A DNA stretch of 64,000 bases from Parabacteroides sp. FAFU027 (GCF_022808675.1 NZ_JAKZKV010000005.1:124001-188000); one strand, 5' to 3'; positions 17,098 through 27,350 are shown, numbered from the stretch's first letter. A program made the numbers and translations. The notes: generated from the sequence alone by a model not told the origin.

Positions 17098-18180
17098 TTA
17101 ATCCAAATAGAGATAATCGTAATGAATCAGAGGTTTTGCGCCTTGCTGCCCGATTAATTCGCGTGCCTTATCACTGTCCGCAGAAATGCGGCCAACACCA
17201 ATCTGTTCACCATCAGGATTGAAAATCTTCACGATGTCATCTTTCTCAAAATCACCTTCAATTTTCACCACACCTACAGGTAACAAACTGACCGCATTGG
17301 GTTGCAACATAGCGTCGTATGCTCCCTGATTGATGTGAATTTCACCCTTGGCAAATCCATCGGAATGGGCAATCCATTTTTTCACATTAGAAACCGGTTT
17401 CTCAGCGGGAATGAAACGGGTGCAAAGCGTCTCGTTATCACTTAATAATGCAGGCAAAATACCATCTTTCTTTCCGTTGGCAATCATCACGGTTATACCT
17501 TCATCTGCTACTTTACGGGCAATGTTACATTTAGTCAACATTCCACCACGACCAAAAGAAGACTTCTGTGTTTGTATATATTGGGACAAATCCTGTTTTG
17601 CACTGAATATCTCGCGGATAACTTCCGATTCCGGATCTGCCGGATTTCCGTTGTAAATTCCGTCTATATTACTCAGAATCACCAGAGCTTCGGCCCCCAT
17701 CATGGTCGCGACCATTCCTGACAATTCATCATTATCGGTAAACATCAGTTCCGTCACCGAAATCGTATCATTCTCATTCACAATTGGAATTACACGATTC
17801 TCCAGCATCACGGACATACAGTTTTTCTGATTGAGGTATTGCACACGGGTGGAAAGGCTATCCTTGGTTGTCAACACCTGCCCGCAGGCGATTCCGTGAT
17901 CGCGAAACATTTCGTAATAACGATTAATCAGTTTCGCTTGTCCGACAGCAGAGAAAAGCTGGCGGGCAGAAACTGCATCGAGTTTCTTATCTACGTTGAG
18001 CTCGCTGCGCCCGGAAGCCACAGCTCCCGATGATACCAAAACCACCTCTACCCCATTGTGGTGAAGTTCAGCAATCTGGTCTACCAACGCAGACATGCGG
18101 GTTACGTCCAGCGTTCCATCTTTGCGGGTCAATACGTTACTGCCGATTTTTACGGCTATTCTTTTGAATAAATATTCCAT
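17098..18180 (-). CDS. proB: Glutamate 5-kinase
   Basis: 360 residues from the ATG at 18180 (MEYLFKRIAVKIGSNVL); the frame runs 11 codons further upstream but those do not fit the family. Amino-acid kinase domain: VKIGSNVLTRKDG, VSSGAVASGRSEL, PIVNENDTIS (near residue 137) and the FGRGGMLTKCNIAR segment. A C-terminal PUA domain covers about residues 270-355. It catalyses ATP-dependent phosphorylation of glutamate, the first step of proline synthesis. proA is not adjacent. It follows the acyl-CoA ligase gene by 22 bases. Confidence 0.95.
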   Translation of the reverse strand: MEYLFKRIAVKIGSNVLTRKDGTLDVTRMSALVDQIAELHHNGVEVVLVSSGAVASGRSELNVDKKLDAVSARQLFSAVGQAKLINRYYEMFRDHGIACGQVLTTKDSLSTRVQYLNQKNCMSVMLENRVIPIVNENDTISVTELMFTDNDELSGMVATMMGAEALVILSNIDGIYNGNPADPESEVIREIFSAKQDLSQYIQTQKSSFGRGGMLTKCNIARKVADEGITVMIANGKKDGILPALLSDNETLCTRFIPAEKPVSNVKKWIAHSDGFAKGEIHINQGAYDAMLQPNAVSLLPVGVVKIEGDFEKDDIVKIFNPDGEQIGVGRISADSDKARELIGQQGAKPLIHYDYLYLD

Positions 18181-18202
18181 TGATGTTAATCTAAACAAAC
18201 GC

Positions 18203-20101
18203 TCAAAAAACATTCTTACAGTTCATCGGATTCGCCAGATTCTTGGCTTCCGCGGTGTAAAGATAATTCAATTCTGCGGCATATGCCTCCTCTATTTTCC
18301 CACGAACCATCTTCATGGTACTGTTGACCATGCGGTTTTGCTCGGTAAATGGCTCTGGCAGAATAGCAAAGGTAGATGGCAACCAACGTTCCGGAAACAT
18401 TCCGGCATGATGTCCTTTTCCCTTAAACTGATCAATAGCATGTTTGATTAACAGAACTGCCTCTTCCCTACTTTTTTCACTATTCCAATCATGGTGATGA
18501 TGAATATGTTTTTTCAAATACTCTTTGTTCGGAACAATCAATGCGACTGTGTAGGGATTCTGATTATTGTAAAGCATGATCTGGTCAATCGCCGGCGAAA
18601 GCGAAACCATCGCCTCTTCAATACCTTCGGGACTGTATTTCTCGCCATCGCTACCAATCAGTAAGCTCTTGAATCGTCCCATCACATAGAGATAGCCGTC
18701 TTCGCCCATATAGCCCATATCACCGGTGTATAACCAACCTTCACGAACTGTTTCTGCCGAAGATGCCGGATTTTTCCAGTAACCGGCCATAACATTTTCA
18801 CCACGAACAACAATTTCGCCTTTTTCTCCGAGTGGAAGTTCTTTCCCTTCGTTATCCAGAATCTTAATATCCAGTGGTTGAACCAGCACTCCGGATGAAC
18901 CAAATTTGTGATTCACCGGTCCGTTGGATGAAATTACCGGTGTAGCTTCTGACAGTCCGTAACCCTGAAACATTGGAATACCCAGAGCGTAATAGAATTG
19001 TTGCAAATCTTTATCGAGCAATGCGCCTCCACCTACAAAGAATTGCAGGTTTCCGCCAAAGTTATCCCGTATTTTAGAAAATAATATTTTGTCAAACAAA
19101 GAAACGAACGGCTTCAGGACAATACGCCAACCGGCACCTTTATTCCAACCATCCTGATTGTATGCGATCGCCGTTTTAAGAGCCAGATTAAATAATCCTA
19201 CTGTAAATCCGCCTTTTGCCTTAATACCATTTTCAATATTCTTCTTGAAGTTTTTGGCTAATGCTGGCACACTCAATAAAAGATGAGGTTTTACCTCCTT
19301 TATATTCAAAGGTATGTTTTTCAGCGTTTCTAAAGGTGTTTTACCGGTTTGCACAAATGCAACAACACCTCCGCATTTCATGAAAATATAGAATCCGACC
19401 ACGTGGGCAAAGCAGTGATCCAGAGGTAGAATAATCAGATTTATCCAACCCGGGGGTATAGAAAGCAAAGACAACGACTGCTCAACATTAGCTGTGTAGT
19501 TTCGATGAGTCAAAATTACACCTTTTGGTTCTGCGGTAGTACCTGATGTATAAGTGATCGTAGCGTAATCATCATTCTGCAAGGCATTTGCCGTTTGCAA
19601 AAACTCTTCTTTTGAATGAGTTTCAAAATACACTTTACCCAAACGGTAAATCTCAGCAAGCGCCATCTCACGCTCTTCGTATTTTTCCAAATGATCCAGA
19701 ACAACGATTTGCGTCACTGCCTGAATTTTATCCTTAATAGCTCGGATTTTTGGCAATTGTTGCCCGGAAACAATCACATATTTCGCATCGGAGTGCTCAA
19801 TTCGGAAAAGTAAATCATTAGTCTCCTCCAGTTTTACGGACAAAGGCACATTAATCGCTCCGGCATAAAACATCGCCAATTCGCTGATAATCCAGGAACC
19901 TTTACCTTCCGATAGCAAGGCTATTCTATCGTTTTTTTCTACACCTAATGCCTTTAGTCCGGCACCCATTCGGTAAACCAGATCATGAGTCTGGGCATAA
20001 GTGGTTTCTATATATTTCTTATCGGTTTTTTCATACAAAAAAGGACGTTGCGCATGTTGTTGCACCGCCTCTTCAAACAAATCGACAAGGGTTTTCTTCA
20101 T
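18203..20101 (-). CDS. AMP-forming long-chain acyl-CoA synthetase
   Basis: 632 residues, ANL superfamily. Motifs are the P-loop-like YTSGTTAEPKGVILTH (about residue 185), GYGLSEATPVIS (about residue 382), and YTGDMGYM with the following GRFKSLLIGSDGEKYSP hinge (about residues 458-487). It activates fatty acids to acyl-CoA and sits at the membrane face of the cytosol. This is the FAA1/FadD15-like form common in Bacteroidota. The downstream neighbour proB is close, upstream tatC is 48 bases away, so tatA-tatC-ligase-proB-msrC may form one long unit, although the genes have unrelated functions. Confidence 0.92.
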   Translation of the reverse strand: MKKTLVDLFEEAVQQHAQRPFLYEKTDKKYIETTYAQTHDLVYRMGAGLKALGVEKNDRIALLSEGKGSWIISELAMFYAGAINVPLSVKLEETNDLLFRIEHSDAKYVIVSGQQLPKIRAIKDKIQAVTQIVVLDHLEKYEEREMALAEIYRLGKVYFETHSKEEFLQTANALQNDDYATITYTSGTTAEPKGVILTHRNYTANVEQSLSLLSIPPGWINLIILPLDHCFAHVVGFYIFMKCGGVVAFVQTGKTPLETLKNIPLNIKEVKPHLLLSVPALAKNFKKNIENGIKAKGGFTVGLFNLALKTAIAYNQDGWNKGAGWRIVLKPFVSLFDKILFSKIRDNFGGNLQFFVGGGALLDKDLQQFYYALGIPMFQGYGLSEATPVISSNGPVNHKFGSSGVLVQPLDIKILDNEGKELPLGEKGEIVVRGENVMAGYWKNPASSAETVREGWLYTGDMGYMGEDGYLYVMGRFKSLLIGSDGEKYSPEGIEEAMVSLSPAIDQIMLYNNQNPYTVALIVPNKEYLKKHIHHHHDWNSEKSREEAVLLIKHAIDQFKGKGHHAGMFPERWLPSTFAILPEPFTEQNRMVNSTMKMVRGKIEEAYAAELNYLYTAEAKNLANPMNCKNVF

Positions 20102-20149
20102 AGTTTGATATACTGTTTCAAATATTCCGGGAACAAAATTACCAATAAA

Positions 20150-20956
20150 TTATGACATATCTTTCGGTGCAGGCTTTACCAGCAGGGCACTCAGCTCCCA
20201 TAAAAGATAAATGGGTAGAAATACGACCATAAGTGTAAATGGATCTCCTGTAGGTGTAATTACAGCAGCTAAAATCATAATCACGACCAAAGCGTGCTTC
20301 CGAAATTTGTGAAAGAATGCACGGTTAAGAATCCCCAACTTCGATAATAACATAGCCAGCAACGGTAATTCAAAAACAATCCCCATGACAAAACACATCA
20401 TTGTAAAATTGTCAATATAGGAATCCAGGGAAATAAAATTTTTCACTTCCCGGCTCAACTCGTAGGTTGCCAAAAACCGTAAGGTCAATGGAAAAACCAA
20501 GAAATAACTTACGACGACACCGAGAAAAAACATGAAGTTTCCAAAGAGAAATGCCCAGCCGATATTCTTGCGTTCATGCACGTACAATCCCGGACGGACA
20601 AAGAGCCAAATCTGATATATAATAAAAGGAAAACTCAACACTACCGCCAGCCAAAAGGAGAGCGACATGTGAGTCATAAACTGAGTGGCCAGATTTACAT
20701 TAATCAGATTTACATCAAACCGCGCGAGAAAAAAATCCGGCATCATCGGAACAACATGACTCAGAGTAGCCAACCAACGGTAGAAAATGAAATCAGAATG
20801 ACAAGGCGCCAATATAATCCGGTCAAACAAATCAGGAATATAGATAAATAAAAGAATAGACGCAATACCTACGAAAATCAAAGAATAAAATACCCGCTTT
20901 CTCAGATCATCAAGGTGATCCCAGAATGTCATTTCTTCAGCAGAAACAGCTTTCAT
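20150..20956 (-). CDS. tatC: Sec-independent protein translocase TatC
   Basis: 268 residues with six predicted transmembrane segments. It carries the TatC N-terminal signature [19 protein letters not shown] and the conserved [17 protein letters not shown] segment around residue 130. It recognises twin-arginine signal peptides and forms the Tat receptor. The gene overlaps the end of tatA by four bases (ATGA-type coupling). A periplasmic loop is somewhat longer than in E. coli, as in other Bacteroidota. Confidence 0.95.
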   Translation of the reverse strand: MKAVSAEEMTFWDHLDDLRKRVFYSLIFVGIASILLFIYIPDLFDRIILAPCHSDFIFYRWLATLSHVVPMMPDFFLARFDVNLINVNLATQFMTHMSLSFWLAVVLSFPFIIYQIWLFVRPGLYVHERKNIGWAFLFGNFMFFLGVVVSYFLVFPLTLRFLATYELSREVKNFISLDSYIDNFTMMCFVMGIVFELPLLAMLLSKLGILNRAFFHKFRKHALVVIMILAAVITPTGDPFTLMVVFLPIYLLWELSALLVKPAPKDMS

Positions 20957-21156
20957 TCCTGATCTTTTTTCTCTTTATCGTTTTCCCCTTTAATCTCTTT
21001 CTCCACCTCATTCATTCCCTCTTTAAAACTTTTTACGCCTTTTCCCAACCCTTTCATCAGTTCGGGAATTTTTTTACCACCAAATAAGAGGAGAACTAAC
21101 ACTGCTATCACGACAACTTCTGGCGTACCCAGATTGAAAAGAAGTAAATGGTTCAT
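20953..21156 (-). CDS. tatA: Twin-arginine translocase subunit TatA
   Basis: 67 residues from the ATG at 21156 ([13 protein letters not shown]); a TTG two codons upstream is also possible. One N-terminal helix ([20 protein letters not shown]) is followed by the amphipathic helix with [20 protein letters not shown], then a charged tail. It forms the Tat pore with TatC, whose gene overlaps it. No tatB is seen, as is usual in this phylum. Confidence 0.93.
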   Translation of the reverse strand: MNHLLLFNLGTPEVVVIAVLVLLLFGGKKIPELMKGLGKGVKSFKEGMNEVEKEIKGENDKEKKDQE

Positions 21157-21225
21157 GGTCAAAATATTTATAGGATGAAAGAAAAATGATTATCTTTTAT
21201 ATCAATCGCTGATTGCGATTTCACG

Positions 21226-21233
21226 CAAATATA
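21226..21233 (-). promoter_or_regulatory. -7 promoter box for tatAC
   Basis: CAAATATA on the plus strand reads TATATTTG on the minus strand, about 70 bases upstream of tatA. Confidence 0.55.
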
Positions 21234-21250
21234 AACCAAAATAGGCAATG

Positions 21251-21284
21251 TTTGAACGGGTTAGCGATTATTTTGCTAATTTTG
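21251..21284 (+). promoter_or_regulatory. Promoter of fabD
   Basis: TTTG at 21251-21254 and TAATTTTG at 21277-21284 match the Bacteroidota -33/-7 pair, leaving a leader of ~115 bases before fabD. It is back-to-back with the tatA promoter. Confidence 0.6.
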
Positions 21285-21407
21285 CGGCCGTAATTTTGAA
21301 AACAAGAACTGAAACAAACCGGAAGAACGTCTGTTTCGACAGCCACAAACAATCGAAAAGCAAGAGAGTCCTTCCGAATATATTCGTTTAAAAATCATAC
21401 AACTAAA

Positions 21408-22283
21408 ATGAAAGCATTTGTATTCCCGGGACAAGGCGCCCAGTTTGTAGGAATGGGCAAAGATTTGTACGAAAACTCTGCCCTGGCTAAAGAGATGTTC
21501 GAAAAAGCGAACGAAATTTTAGGGTTCCGCATCACTGACCTGATGTTTGCTGGTACTGATGAAGATCTTCGTCAAACTAAAGTAACTCAGCCTGCCATCT
21601 TTCTGCACTCTGTGATTTTGGCAAAAACTATGGGTGAAAAATTCGCTCCCGAAATGGTTGCCGGACACTCTTTAGGTGAATTTTCCGCACTGGTTGCTGC
21701 CGGAGCATTGTCTTTCGAAGACGGACTGAAACTGGTTTACGCACGTGCTATGGCCATGCAAAAAGCTTGCGAAGCGACTCCTTCAACTATGGCTGCGGTA
21801 TTGAACCTTTCAGACGAAAAAGTAGAAGAAATCTGTGCCGGAATCGACGATGTAGTTGTGCCTGCAAACTATAACTGTCCGGGGCAAATCGTAATTTCAG
21901 GTACTGAAAGCGGCATTGACACTGCTTGTGAGCAACTGCTTGCAGCCGGAGCTAAACGTGCACTGAAACTGAAAGTAGGTGGTGCTTTCCACTCTCCGGT
22001 AATGGAGCCTGCACGCGCAGAACTTGCTGAAGCTATCAACGCGACTGAATTCCACAAACCAATCTGTCCGGTTTACCAAAACGTAAATGCAAAACCGGAA
22101 ACAGAACCTGCAGTTATCAAAGAAAATCTGATTGCACAGTTGACAGCTCCGGTACGTTGGACTCAATCTGTTATCAATATGATTGCTGACGGTGCAAACG
22201 ACTTTACAGAAGTAGGTCCGGGGGCTGTTCTTCAGGGATTGATAAAAAAAGTGGACAAAAACGTAGCGACTCAGGGAGCTTAA
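21408..22283 (+). CDS. fabD: Malonyl-CoA:ACP transacylase
   Basis: 291 residues. N-terminal FVFPGQGAQFVGMGKDLY, catalytic GHSLGEFSALVAAG with nucleophile Ser88, and the second catalytic residue in GGAFHSPVME (His near 203). It loads malonyl groups on to acyl carrier protein for fatty acid synthesis in the cytosol. Length is as expected. It has its own promoter and terminator, so it is separate from other fab genes here. Confidence 0.95.
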   Translation: MKAFVFPGQGAQFVGMGKDLYENSALAKEMFEKANEILGFRITDLMFAGTDEDLRQTKVTQPAIFLHSVILAKTMGEKFAPEMVAGHSLGEFSALVAAGALSFEDGLKLVYARAMAMQKACEATPSTMAAVLNLSDEKVEEICAGIDDVVVPANYNCPGQIVISGTESGIDTACEQLLAAGAKRALKLKVGGAFHSPVMEPARAELAEAINATEFHKPICPVYQNVNAKPETEPAVIKENLIAQLTAPVRWTQSVINMIADGANDFTEVGPGAVLQGLIKKVDKNVATQGA

Positions 22284-22301
22284 TTTTTGAATCTCAATAT
22301 C

Positions 22302-22346
22302 AAAGACGCTTAGTTATTCCTTTTGGAAAAGCTAAGCGTCTTTTGC
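22302..22346 (+). terminator. Terminator of fabD
   Basis: A 12-bp stem AAAGACGCTTAG / CTAAGCGTCTTT starts 19 bases after the stop and ends in a short T tract. Confidence 0.8.
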
Positions 22347-22432
22347 ATATTTCTCCCCGTTAAATTATCCGGAGAGGAATTTTTTCTTATCTTGCCGACT
22401 CGTATATATCAGAAACGAAAACTTTAAGTTGA

Positions 22433-23209
22433 ATGTCAATGATTTTTTCCAAACATAATTATACATTGGGAGTGGCATTGAGTGGCGGAGGAGCAAAAGG
22501 CTTTGCACACATAGGTGCTTTAAAAGCGCTAAATGAGAATGGTCATTTCCCTGAAATTATATCCGGGACAAGTGCCGGCTCTATTATTGGAGCTCTCTAT
22601 TGTGATGGCTACACACCGGACGAAATCGTAGATATATTTTCTGATAAATCATTTACTTCACTAGCCGAATTCACTCTTGCCCGCGGAGGCTTTATGACTT
22701 TTAAAGGACTAAAAAACTTCTTGGAAAAGTATCTGAAAGCCCGCACTTTTGAAGAACTTGAGATCCCTCTGGTAGTCTGTGCAACAGACTTCGATCATGC
22801 CGAAAGCGTTTTTTTCAGAAGCGGCCCACTGATAGATGTTATTTGCGCATCAAGTAGCATTCCTATCATTTTCCAACCGGTTAAAATACACAATATCAAT
22901 TATGTGGACGGAGGCGTCCTTTGCAACCTTCCGGTCAGACCTATCCGGGAAGAGTGTAAGAATTTATTTGGAATAAATGTTACGGCCTATTTGACAGAGG
23001 ACTACAAAAACAGCTTTTTCGGAATCCTTGAGCGCTCTTTTTTAATGATGCTTAAAGCAAATACGATTCCGGATAAAGAATTGTGTGACCTTTATATCGA
23101 AACAGCTGAAGGAAAGTTTAATAACATATTTAACCTGGAATACCTCAATGAGCTGGTTCAGCTTGGTTACCATTCCACGCTATCCGAGCTTCTGAAACGT
23201 CAACAATAG
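22433..23209 (+). CDS. Patatin-like phospholipase (RssA type)
   Basis: 258 residues, cytosolic or membrane-associated serine lipase. The oxyanion segment is SGGGAKGFAHIG (residues 17-28), the nucleophile is Ser47 in GTSAGS, and the catalytic aspartate is in YVDGGVLCNLPV. It hydrolyses acyl esters of lipids by the Ser-Asp dyad. It begins a plus-strand run with the oxidoreductase gene 14 bases downstream and the GH13 gene after that, which suggests an operon of three without an obvious common pathway. Confidence 0.9.
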   Translation: MSMIFSKHNYTLGVALSGGGAKGFAHIGALKALNENGHFPEIISGTSAGSIIGALYCDGYTPDEIVDIFSDKSFTSLAEFTLARGGFMTFKGLKNFLEKYLKARTFEELEIPLVVCATDFDHAESVFFRSGPLIDVICASSSIPIIFQPVKIHNINYVDGGVLCNLPVRPIREECKNLFGINVTAYLTEDYKNSFFGILERSFLMMLKANTIPDKELCDLYIETAEGKFNNIFNLEYLNELVQLGYHSTLSELLKRQQ

Positions 23210-23222
23210 GAAAACCCTTACA

Positions 23223-24269
23223 ATGAAAAAAATAAAAGTTGGAATTGCCTCTTTCGGAATGTCAGGAAAAGTATTCCATGCTCCTCTTTTGGCAGCACAT
23301 CCCGAATTTGAACTTACAGCTATTTGCGAACGCTCCAAAAATGAAGCAGCTGGACTTTATCCCAATACACGAATCTACAAATCATTCGAAGAGCTGCTGA
23401 ATGATAAAGAAATTGAACTAGTTATTGTTAATACGCCAGACACTACGCACTATGACTTTGTCAGGCAAGCCCTTAATGCTGGAAAACATGTCGTAGTTGA
23501 AAAACCATTTGTTTTTACTGTAGCGGAAGGTCTGGAACTCATTGCTCTTGCTTACGAAAAGAGTCTGCTGCTTACTATTTTTCAGAATCGCCGTTGGGAC
23601 GGAGATTTCCTGACGGTGAAAAGCATTATTGAGCAGGGCCTTTTAGGTCGTGTAGTTGAATTCCGTTCGAGCTTTCAACGCTTTCGCAACTTTATTCCAC
23701 CGAATACATGGAAAGAGGCCAAAAACCGTTATGTAGGAACCACCTATAATCTGGGCTCACACATGATTGATCAGGCTATTTGCCTGTTTGGATTGCCCAA
23801 AGGTGTTTTTGCCAGAATTGCCACTTTGCGAGATAATGCCGAAGTGGATGATTATTATCATATCATGCTCATTTATCCGGATATTCAGGTAAGTCTGTCA
23901 GCCGGATACCTGATGCGTGAAGAAACCCCACGCTATACTATACATGGCACATTGGGTTCTTTTGTCAAATACGGTCTTGATCCACAGGAAGAAGCATTAA
24001 AAAGTGGCTCAATACCGGGCTCTACCCATTGGGGAGAAGAACCTGAAGCCAATTGGGGTATCTTACATACCGAGATAAACGGAAAAGTTGTTCGCCGTAA
24101 AGAGAAAACCATCCCCGGCAATTACACAACCTACTACGACAATATCGCTGATTGCCTGCTGAGAAATGGAAATCCGGCTGTACCGGCAATAGAAAATCTA
24201 AAGTTAATCCGTGTCCTGGAAGCGGCGTTCCAGAGTCAGGAGCTAAACAAAGTCATTTTCTTAGAATAG
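23223..24269 (+). CDS. Gfo/Idh/MocA-family oxidoreductase
   Basis: 348 residues. N-terminal Rossmann fold (VGIASFGMSGKVFHAPLL), NAD(P)-contacting NTPDTTHYDF, and the family EKPF motif (VVVEKPFVF near residue 95), then the C-terminal alpha/beta domain with GSHMIDQAICLFG. These enzymes oxidise or reduce sugars and cyclitols using NAD(P). The exact substrate is not visible; the E. coli YdgJ/YhhX-like subgroup is the nearest by feel. No signal peptide, so cytosolic. Confidence 0.9.
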   Translation: MKKIKVGIASFGMSGKVFHAPLLAAHPEFELTAICERSKNEAAGLYPNTRIYKSFEELLNDKEIELVIVNTPDTTHYDFVRQALNAGKHVVVEKPFVFTVAEGLELIALAYEKSLLLTIFQNRRWDGDFLTVKSIIEQGLLGRVVEFRSSFQRFRNFIPPNTWKEAKNRYVGTTYNLGSHMIDQAICLFGLPKGVFARIATLRDNAEVDDYYHIMLIYPDIQVSLSAGYLMREETPRYTIHGTLGSFVKYGLDPQEEALKSGSIPGSTHWGEEPEANWGILHTEINGKVVRRKEKTIPGNYTTYYDNIADCLLRNGNPAVPAIENLKLIRVLEAAFQSQELNKVIFLE

Positions 24270-24285
24270 AAATAATTTATGCGAC

Positions 24286-25980
24286 ATGAAAGATAAAGTA
24301 ATTATATATCAGGTTTTCAACCGTTTATTTGGAAACCCAAATACAACAAATAAATTCAACGGAACTATAGTAGAAAACGGTTGTGGAAAATTCTCAGCGT
24401 TCACAACTAAAGCCTTGGATGAAATCAGGTCGTTAGGATGCACCCACATCTGGTACACCGGCGTGATAGAACATGCTACCCGGACTGATTATTCAGCTTA
24501 TGGCATTGCCAAAGATAATCCCAACATTGTAAAAGGAAATGCAGGTTCACCCTATGCCATTAAGGACTACTACGATGTAGATCCGGATTTATCCAATGAT
24601 GTACCCAACCGCATGAAAGAGCTAGAGAATCTGATTAAACGGACTCATAAGGCAGAGCTGAAAGTCATCATTGATTTCGTTCCGAATCATGTTGCCCGTC
24701 AGTATAAATCAGACGCAAAACCTAAAGGCGTAGTCGATTTGGGAGCAAACGACGATACAATGGTCAACTTTGATCCACAGAACGACTTTTATTATATACA
24801 TAATGAAGAGCTTAAACTGCAATTTCCGATGCAGTTCCCCAAGGAAAAATATAAGGAAAAACCGGCAAAAGCAACCGGAAATGACTGTTTCCATGCCTAT
24901 CCGTCGGTTCATGACTGGTACGAAACGGTAAAACTAAACTATGGGGTGGATTATCAGGATTTCGGACATCACCATTTCCATCCCACCCCCGATACCTGGG
25001 TTAAGATGCGCGATATTCTTATGTTTTGGGCCGCTAAAGGTGTCGATGGCTTCCGTTGCGACATGGCAGAAATGGTTCCGGTGGCATTCTGGGAATGGGT
25101 TATTCCACAGATAAAAGAGCATTTCCATCAGATAATTTTCATTGCCGAAGTTTATAATCCAACTGAATATCATAATTTTATCCGTCATGGAAAATTTGAT
25201 TATCTCTACGACAAAGTAGGTCTTTATGATACACTAAAAGAAATCTCCAAAGGATACAAACCCGCATCAGCCATTACCGGATGTTGGCAATCATTGGGCG
25301 GCATTGACAACAAAATGCTCAACTTTCTGGAAAATCACGACGAACAACGTGTTGCTTCTGAGTATTTTCTGGGAGATCCATTAAAGGCTGTTCCTGCGCT
25401 CATTGTCTCTTCGACAATCAATAAGGGACCGTTTATGGTCTATTTCGGTCAGGAATTGGGAGAAAAAGGGATGGACTGCGAAGGTTTCAGCGGACGGGAT
25501 GGACGAACTAGTATTTTCGATTACTGGAATCCGACAACTGTTAGCAGTTGGTATAATGATGGAAAATGCAATATATCGGCATTATCAAAAGAACAACAAG
25601 AATTGCGCAAGATTTACAACCGCATTTTGGTCATTTGTAATGAAGAAGCCTCTATTCGTAAAGGCGAATTTTATGACCTGATGTATGTAAACTATCACAA
25701 TATCACCTTCAATCCTGAAAAGCAATACGCCTACATCCGCAAATACGAAAAAGAGATGTTGCTTATTGTGACAAATTTTGACCAGAAAGATGTGGATATT
25801 GCCATCAATATTCCGATGCATGCATTCGAGTTCCTTAACATTAGGGAAGGTGCTACTTTGAATTTCACCGACCTTTGTACAGGTGACACAATTACACGGG
25901 AATTGAGCTCTTCGGTACCATTTAGGATATCGGTAAAGGCCTTTTCAGGGGTTATGATGAAGTGTTTTCTGATAGAATAA
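24286..25980 (+). CDS. GH13 alpha-amylase family enzyme, intracellular
   Basis: 564 residues, no signal peptide. It has the GH13 conserved regions: VIIDFVPNHVAR (region I), GFRCDMAEMVP with the nucleophile Asp (region II), IFIAEVYNP with the acid/base Glu (region III), and LENHDEQR (region IV). It therefore acts on alpha-1,4 or 1,6 glucans or maltodextrin inside the cell. The start codon is 16 bases after the preceding gene. Exact specificity is not deducible. An all-beta domain closes the protein. Confidence 0.9.
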   Translation: MKDKVIIYQVFNRLFGNPNTTNKFNGTIVENGCGKFSAFTTKALDEIRSLGCTHIWYTGVIEHATRTDYSAYGIAKDNPNIVKGNAGSPYAIKDYYDVDPDLSNDVPNRMKELENLIKRTHKAELKVIIDFVPNHVARQYKSDAKPKGVVDLGANDDTMVNFDPQNDFYYIHNEELKLQFPMQFPKEKYKEKPAKATGNDCFHAYPSVHDWYETVKLNYGVDYQDFGHHHFHPTPDTWVKMRDILMFWAAKGVDGFRCDMAEMVPVAFWEWVIPQIKEHFHQIIFIAEVYNPTEYHNFIRHGKFDYLYDKVGLYDTLKEISKGYKPASAITGCWQSLGGIDNKMLNFLENHDEQRVASEYFLGDPLKAVPALIVSSTINKGPFMVYFGQELGEKGMDCEGFSGRDGRTSIFDYWNPTTVSSWYNDGKCNISALSKEQQELRKIYNRILVICNEEASIRKGEFYDLMYVNYHNITFNPEKQYAYIRKYEKEMLLIVTNFDQKDVDIAINIPMHAFEFLNIREGATLNFTDLCTGDTITRELSSSVPFRISVKAFSGVMMKCFLIE

Positions 25981-26008
25981 TAGTTTACACATCAATTTTA
26001 GACCAAAT

Positions 26009-26042
26009 ATTGCCCGAAAGCGGACAAATATTCATACTTTTG
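26009..26042 (+). promoter_or_regulatory. Promoter of prs
   Basis: TACTTTTG at 26035-26042 fits TAnnTTTG, with TTG at about 26010 as the -33 box. The leader to the prs start is ~35 bases. Confidence 0.6.
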
Positions 26043-26080
26043 TACTCACTATTTAACAAACCCATATCTACTCAAACGAG

Positions 26081-27025
26081 ATGGCACAAACACCACCACT
26101 ATTCAAGATCTTCTCGGGAACTACTTCCCATTATTTAGCTGAAAAAATATGTGAAAGCATTGGTTGTGAACTTGGAAAAATGAACATCACTCATTTTGCA
26201 GACGGTGAATTTTCTGTTTCTTTCGAAGAATCAATCCGTGGCTCACATGTTTTCCTCATCCAATCAACTTATCCTAATTCAGACAACCTGATGGAACTGT
26301 TGCTGATGATCGATGCAGCTAAGAGAGCCTCTGCCAAATCAATCGTTGCAGTTATTCCTTACTTTGGATGGGCACGCCAGGACCGCAAAGATAAGCCACG
26401 TGTATCAATCGGGGCGAAACTCATTGCCGACTTGTTGAGCGTTGCGGGTATTGACCGTCTGATCACGATGGATCTTCATGCAGATCAGATTCAGGGATTC
26501 TTCGATGTTCCGGTGGATCACCTTTATGCATCATCCGTTTTCATCCCCTACATCCAATCATTAAATCTTGATAACTTAGTGTTTGCGTCGCCTGACGTTG
26601 GTGGTTCAAAACGTGTAAACTCATACTCTAAATACTTCGGTGTTCCTTTGGTTTTATGTCATAAAACCCGTTCGAAAGCAAACGAAGTGGAACAAATGAC
26701 CATCATCGGTGATGTTTCGGGCAAAAATGTAATTGTTGTGGATGATATGGTGGATACAGCCGGCACTATCACCAAAGCGGCAAATATCATGAAAGAAAAC
26801 GGAGCTATCTCTGTAAGAGCAATAACCAGCCATGCTGTGATGTCCGATCCTGCCAGCCAACGGGTAACGGACTCTGCTTTGACTGAAATTATCTTTACCG
26901 ACAGCATTCCATTCAAGAAATGTTGTCCTAAAGCAAATATTCTTTCAGTGGCAGACTTGATTGGTGAAACTATCAAACGTGTTTACACGAATGAATCCAT
27001 CAGTTCGCAGTTTTTGATTAAGTAA
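26081..27025 (+). CDS. prs: Ribose-phosphate pyrophosphokinase
   Basis: 314 residues, class I PRPP synthase. It has the ATP loop region FGWARQDRKDKPR, DLHADQIQGFFD (metal and ATP contacts near residue 128) and the PRPP-binding VVDDMVDTAGTITKA (near residue 220). It makes PRPP from ribose-5-phosphate and ATP for nucleotide, His and Trp synthesis. Length is typical. It stands alone between its own promoter and a strong terminator. Confidence 0.96.
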   Translation: MAQTPPLFKIFSGTTSHYLAEKICESIGCELGKMNITHFADGEFSVSFEESIRGSHVFLIQSTYPNSDNLMELLLMIDAAKRASAKSIVAVIPYFGWARQDRKDKPRVSIGAKLIADLLSVAGIDRLITMDLHADQIQGFFDVPVDHLYASSVFIPYIQSLNLDNLVFASPDVGGSKRVNSYSKYFGVPLVLCHKTRSKANEVEQMTIIGDVSGKNVIVVDDMVDTAGTITKAANIMKENGAISVRAITSHAVMSDPASQRVTDSALTEIIFTDSIPFKKCCPKANILSVADLIGETIKRVYTNESISSQFLIK

Positions 27026-27044
27026 TAATCTGAAACAACATATT

Positions 27045-27091
27045 AGCTACAAAAAACGGGAAACAAAATTTGTTTCCCGTTTTTTGTAGCT
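27045..27091 (+). terminator. Strong terminator of prs
   Basis: A near-perfect ~23-bp palindrome (GCTACAAAAAACGGGAAACA mirrored by its complement) with T-rich end. The symmetry would allow it to act from both sides. Confidence 0.9.
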
Positions 27092-27273
27092 AAAAAGCCT
27101 CCTTCGAATCAAACATTCAATCAGTAATTGGTCAAAAGCTGTTCTTGCTTTTTGCAAACAAATTAATTAACTCAATTAAAGCTTCAACAAAGTATATTCA
27201 AGTATTGTTTCAAAGCTCATTCAGCCAATAGAAACATTTTCCAACTAACTGAATGAAAGAACTAAGAATAAAA

Positions 27274-27346
27274 GAACGATGAAAGTTTAATCTAATATCG
27301 AACTCTTAATTCTTTTGCCCGGTAAAATATCACTTTCATCGTCCTT
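27274..27346 (-). terminator. Possible terminator of the GH97 gene
   Basis: ACGATGAAAGT pairs with ACTTTCATCGT across ~44 bases, just beyond the GH97 stop on the minus strand. The loop is long, so this is weaker than a classic terminator. Bases 27092-27273 hold nothing recognisable. Confidence 0.4.
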
Positions 27347-27350
27347 ATTT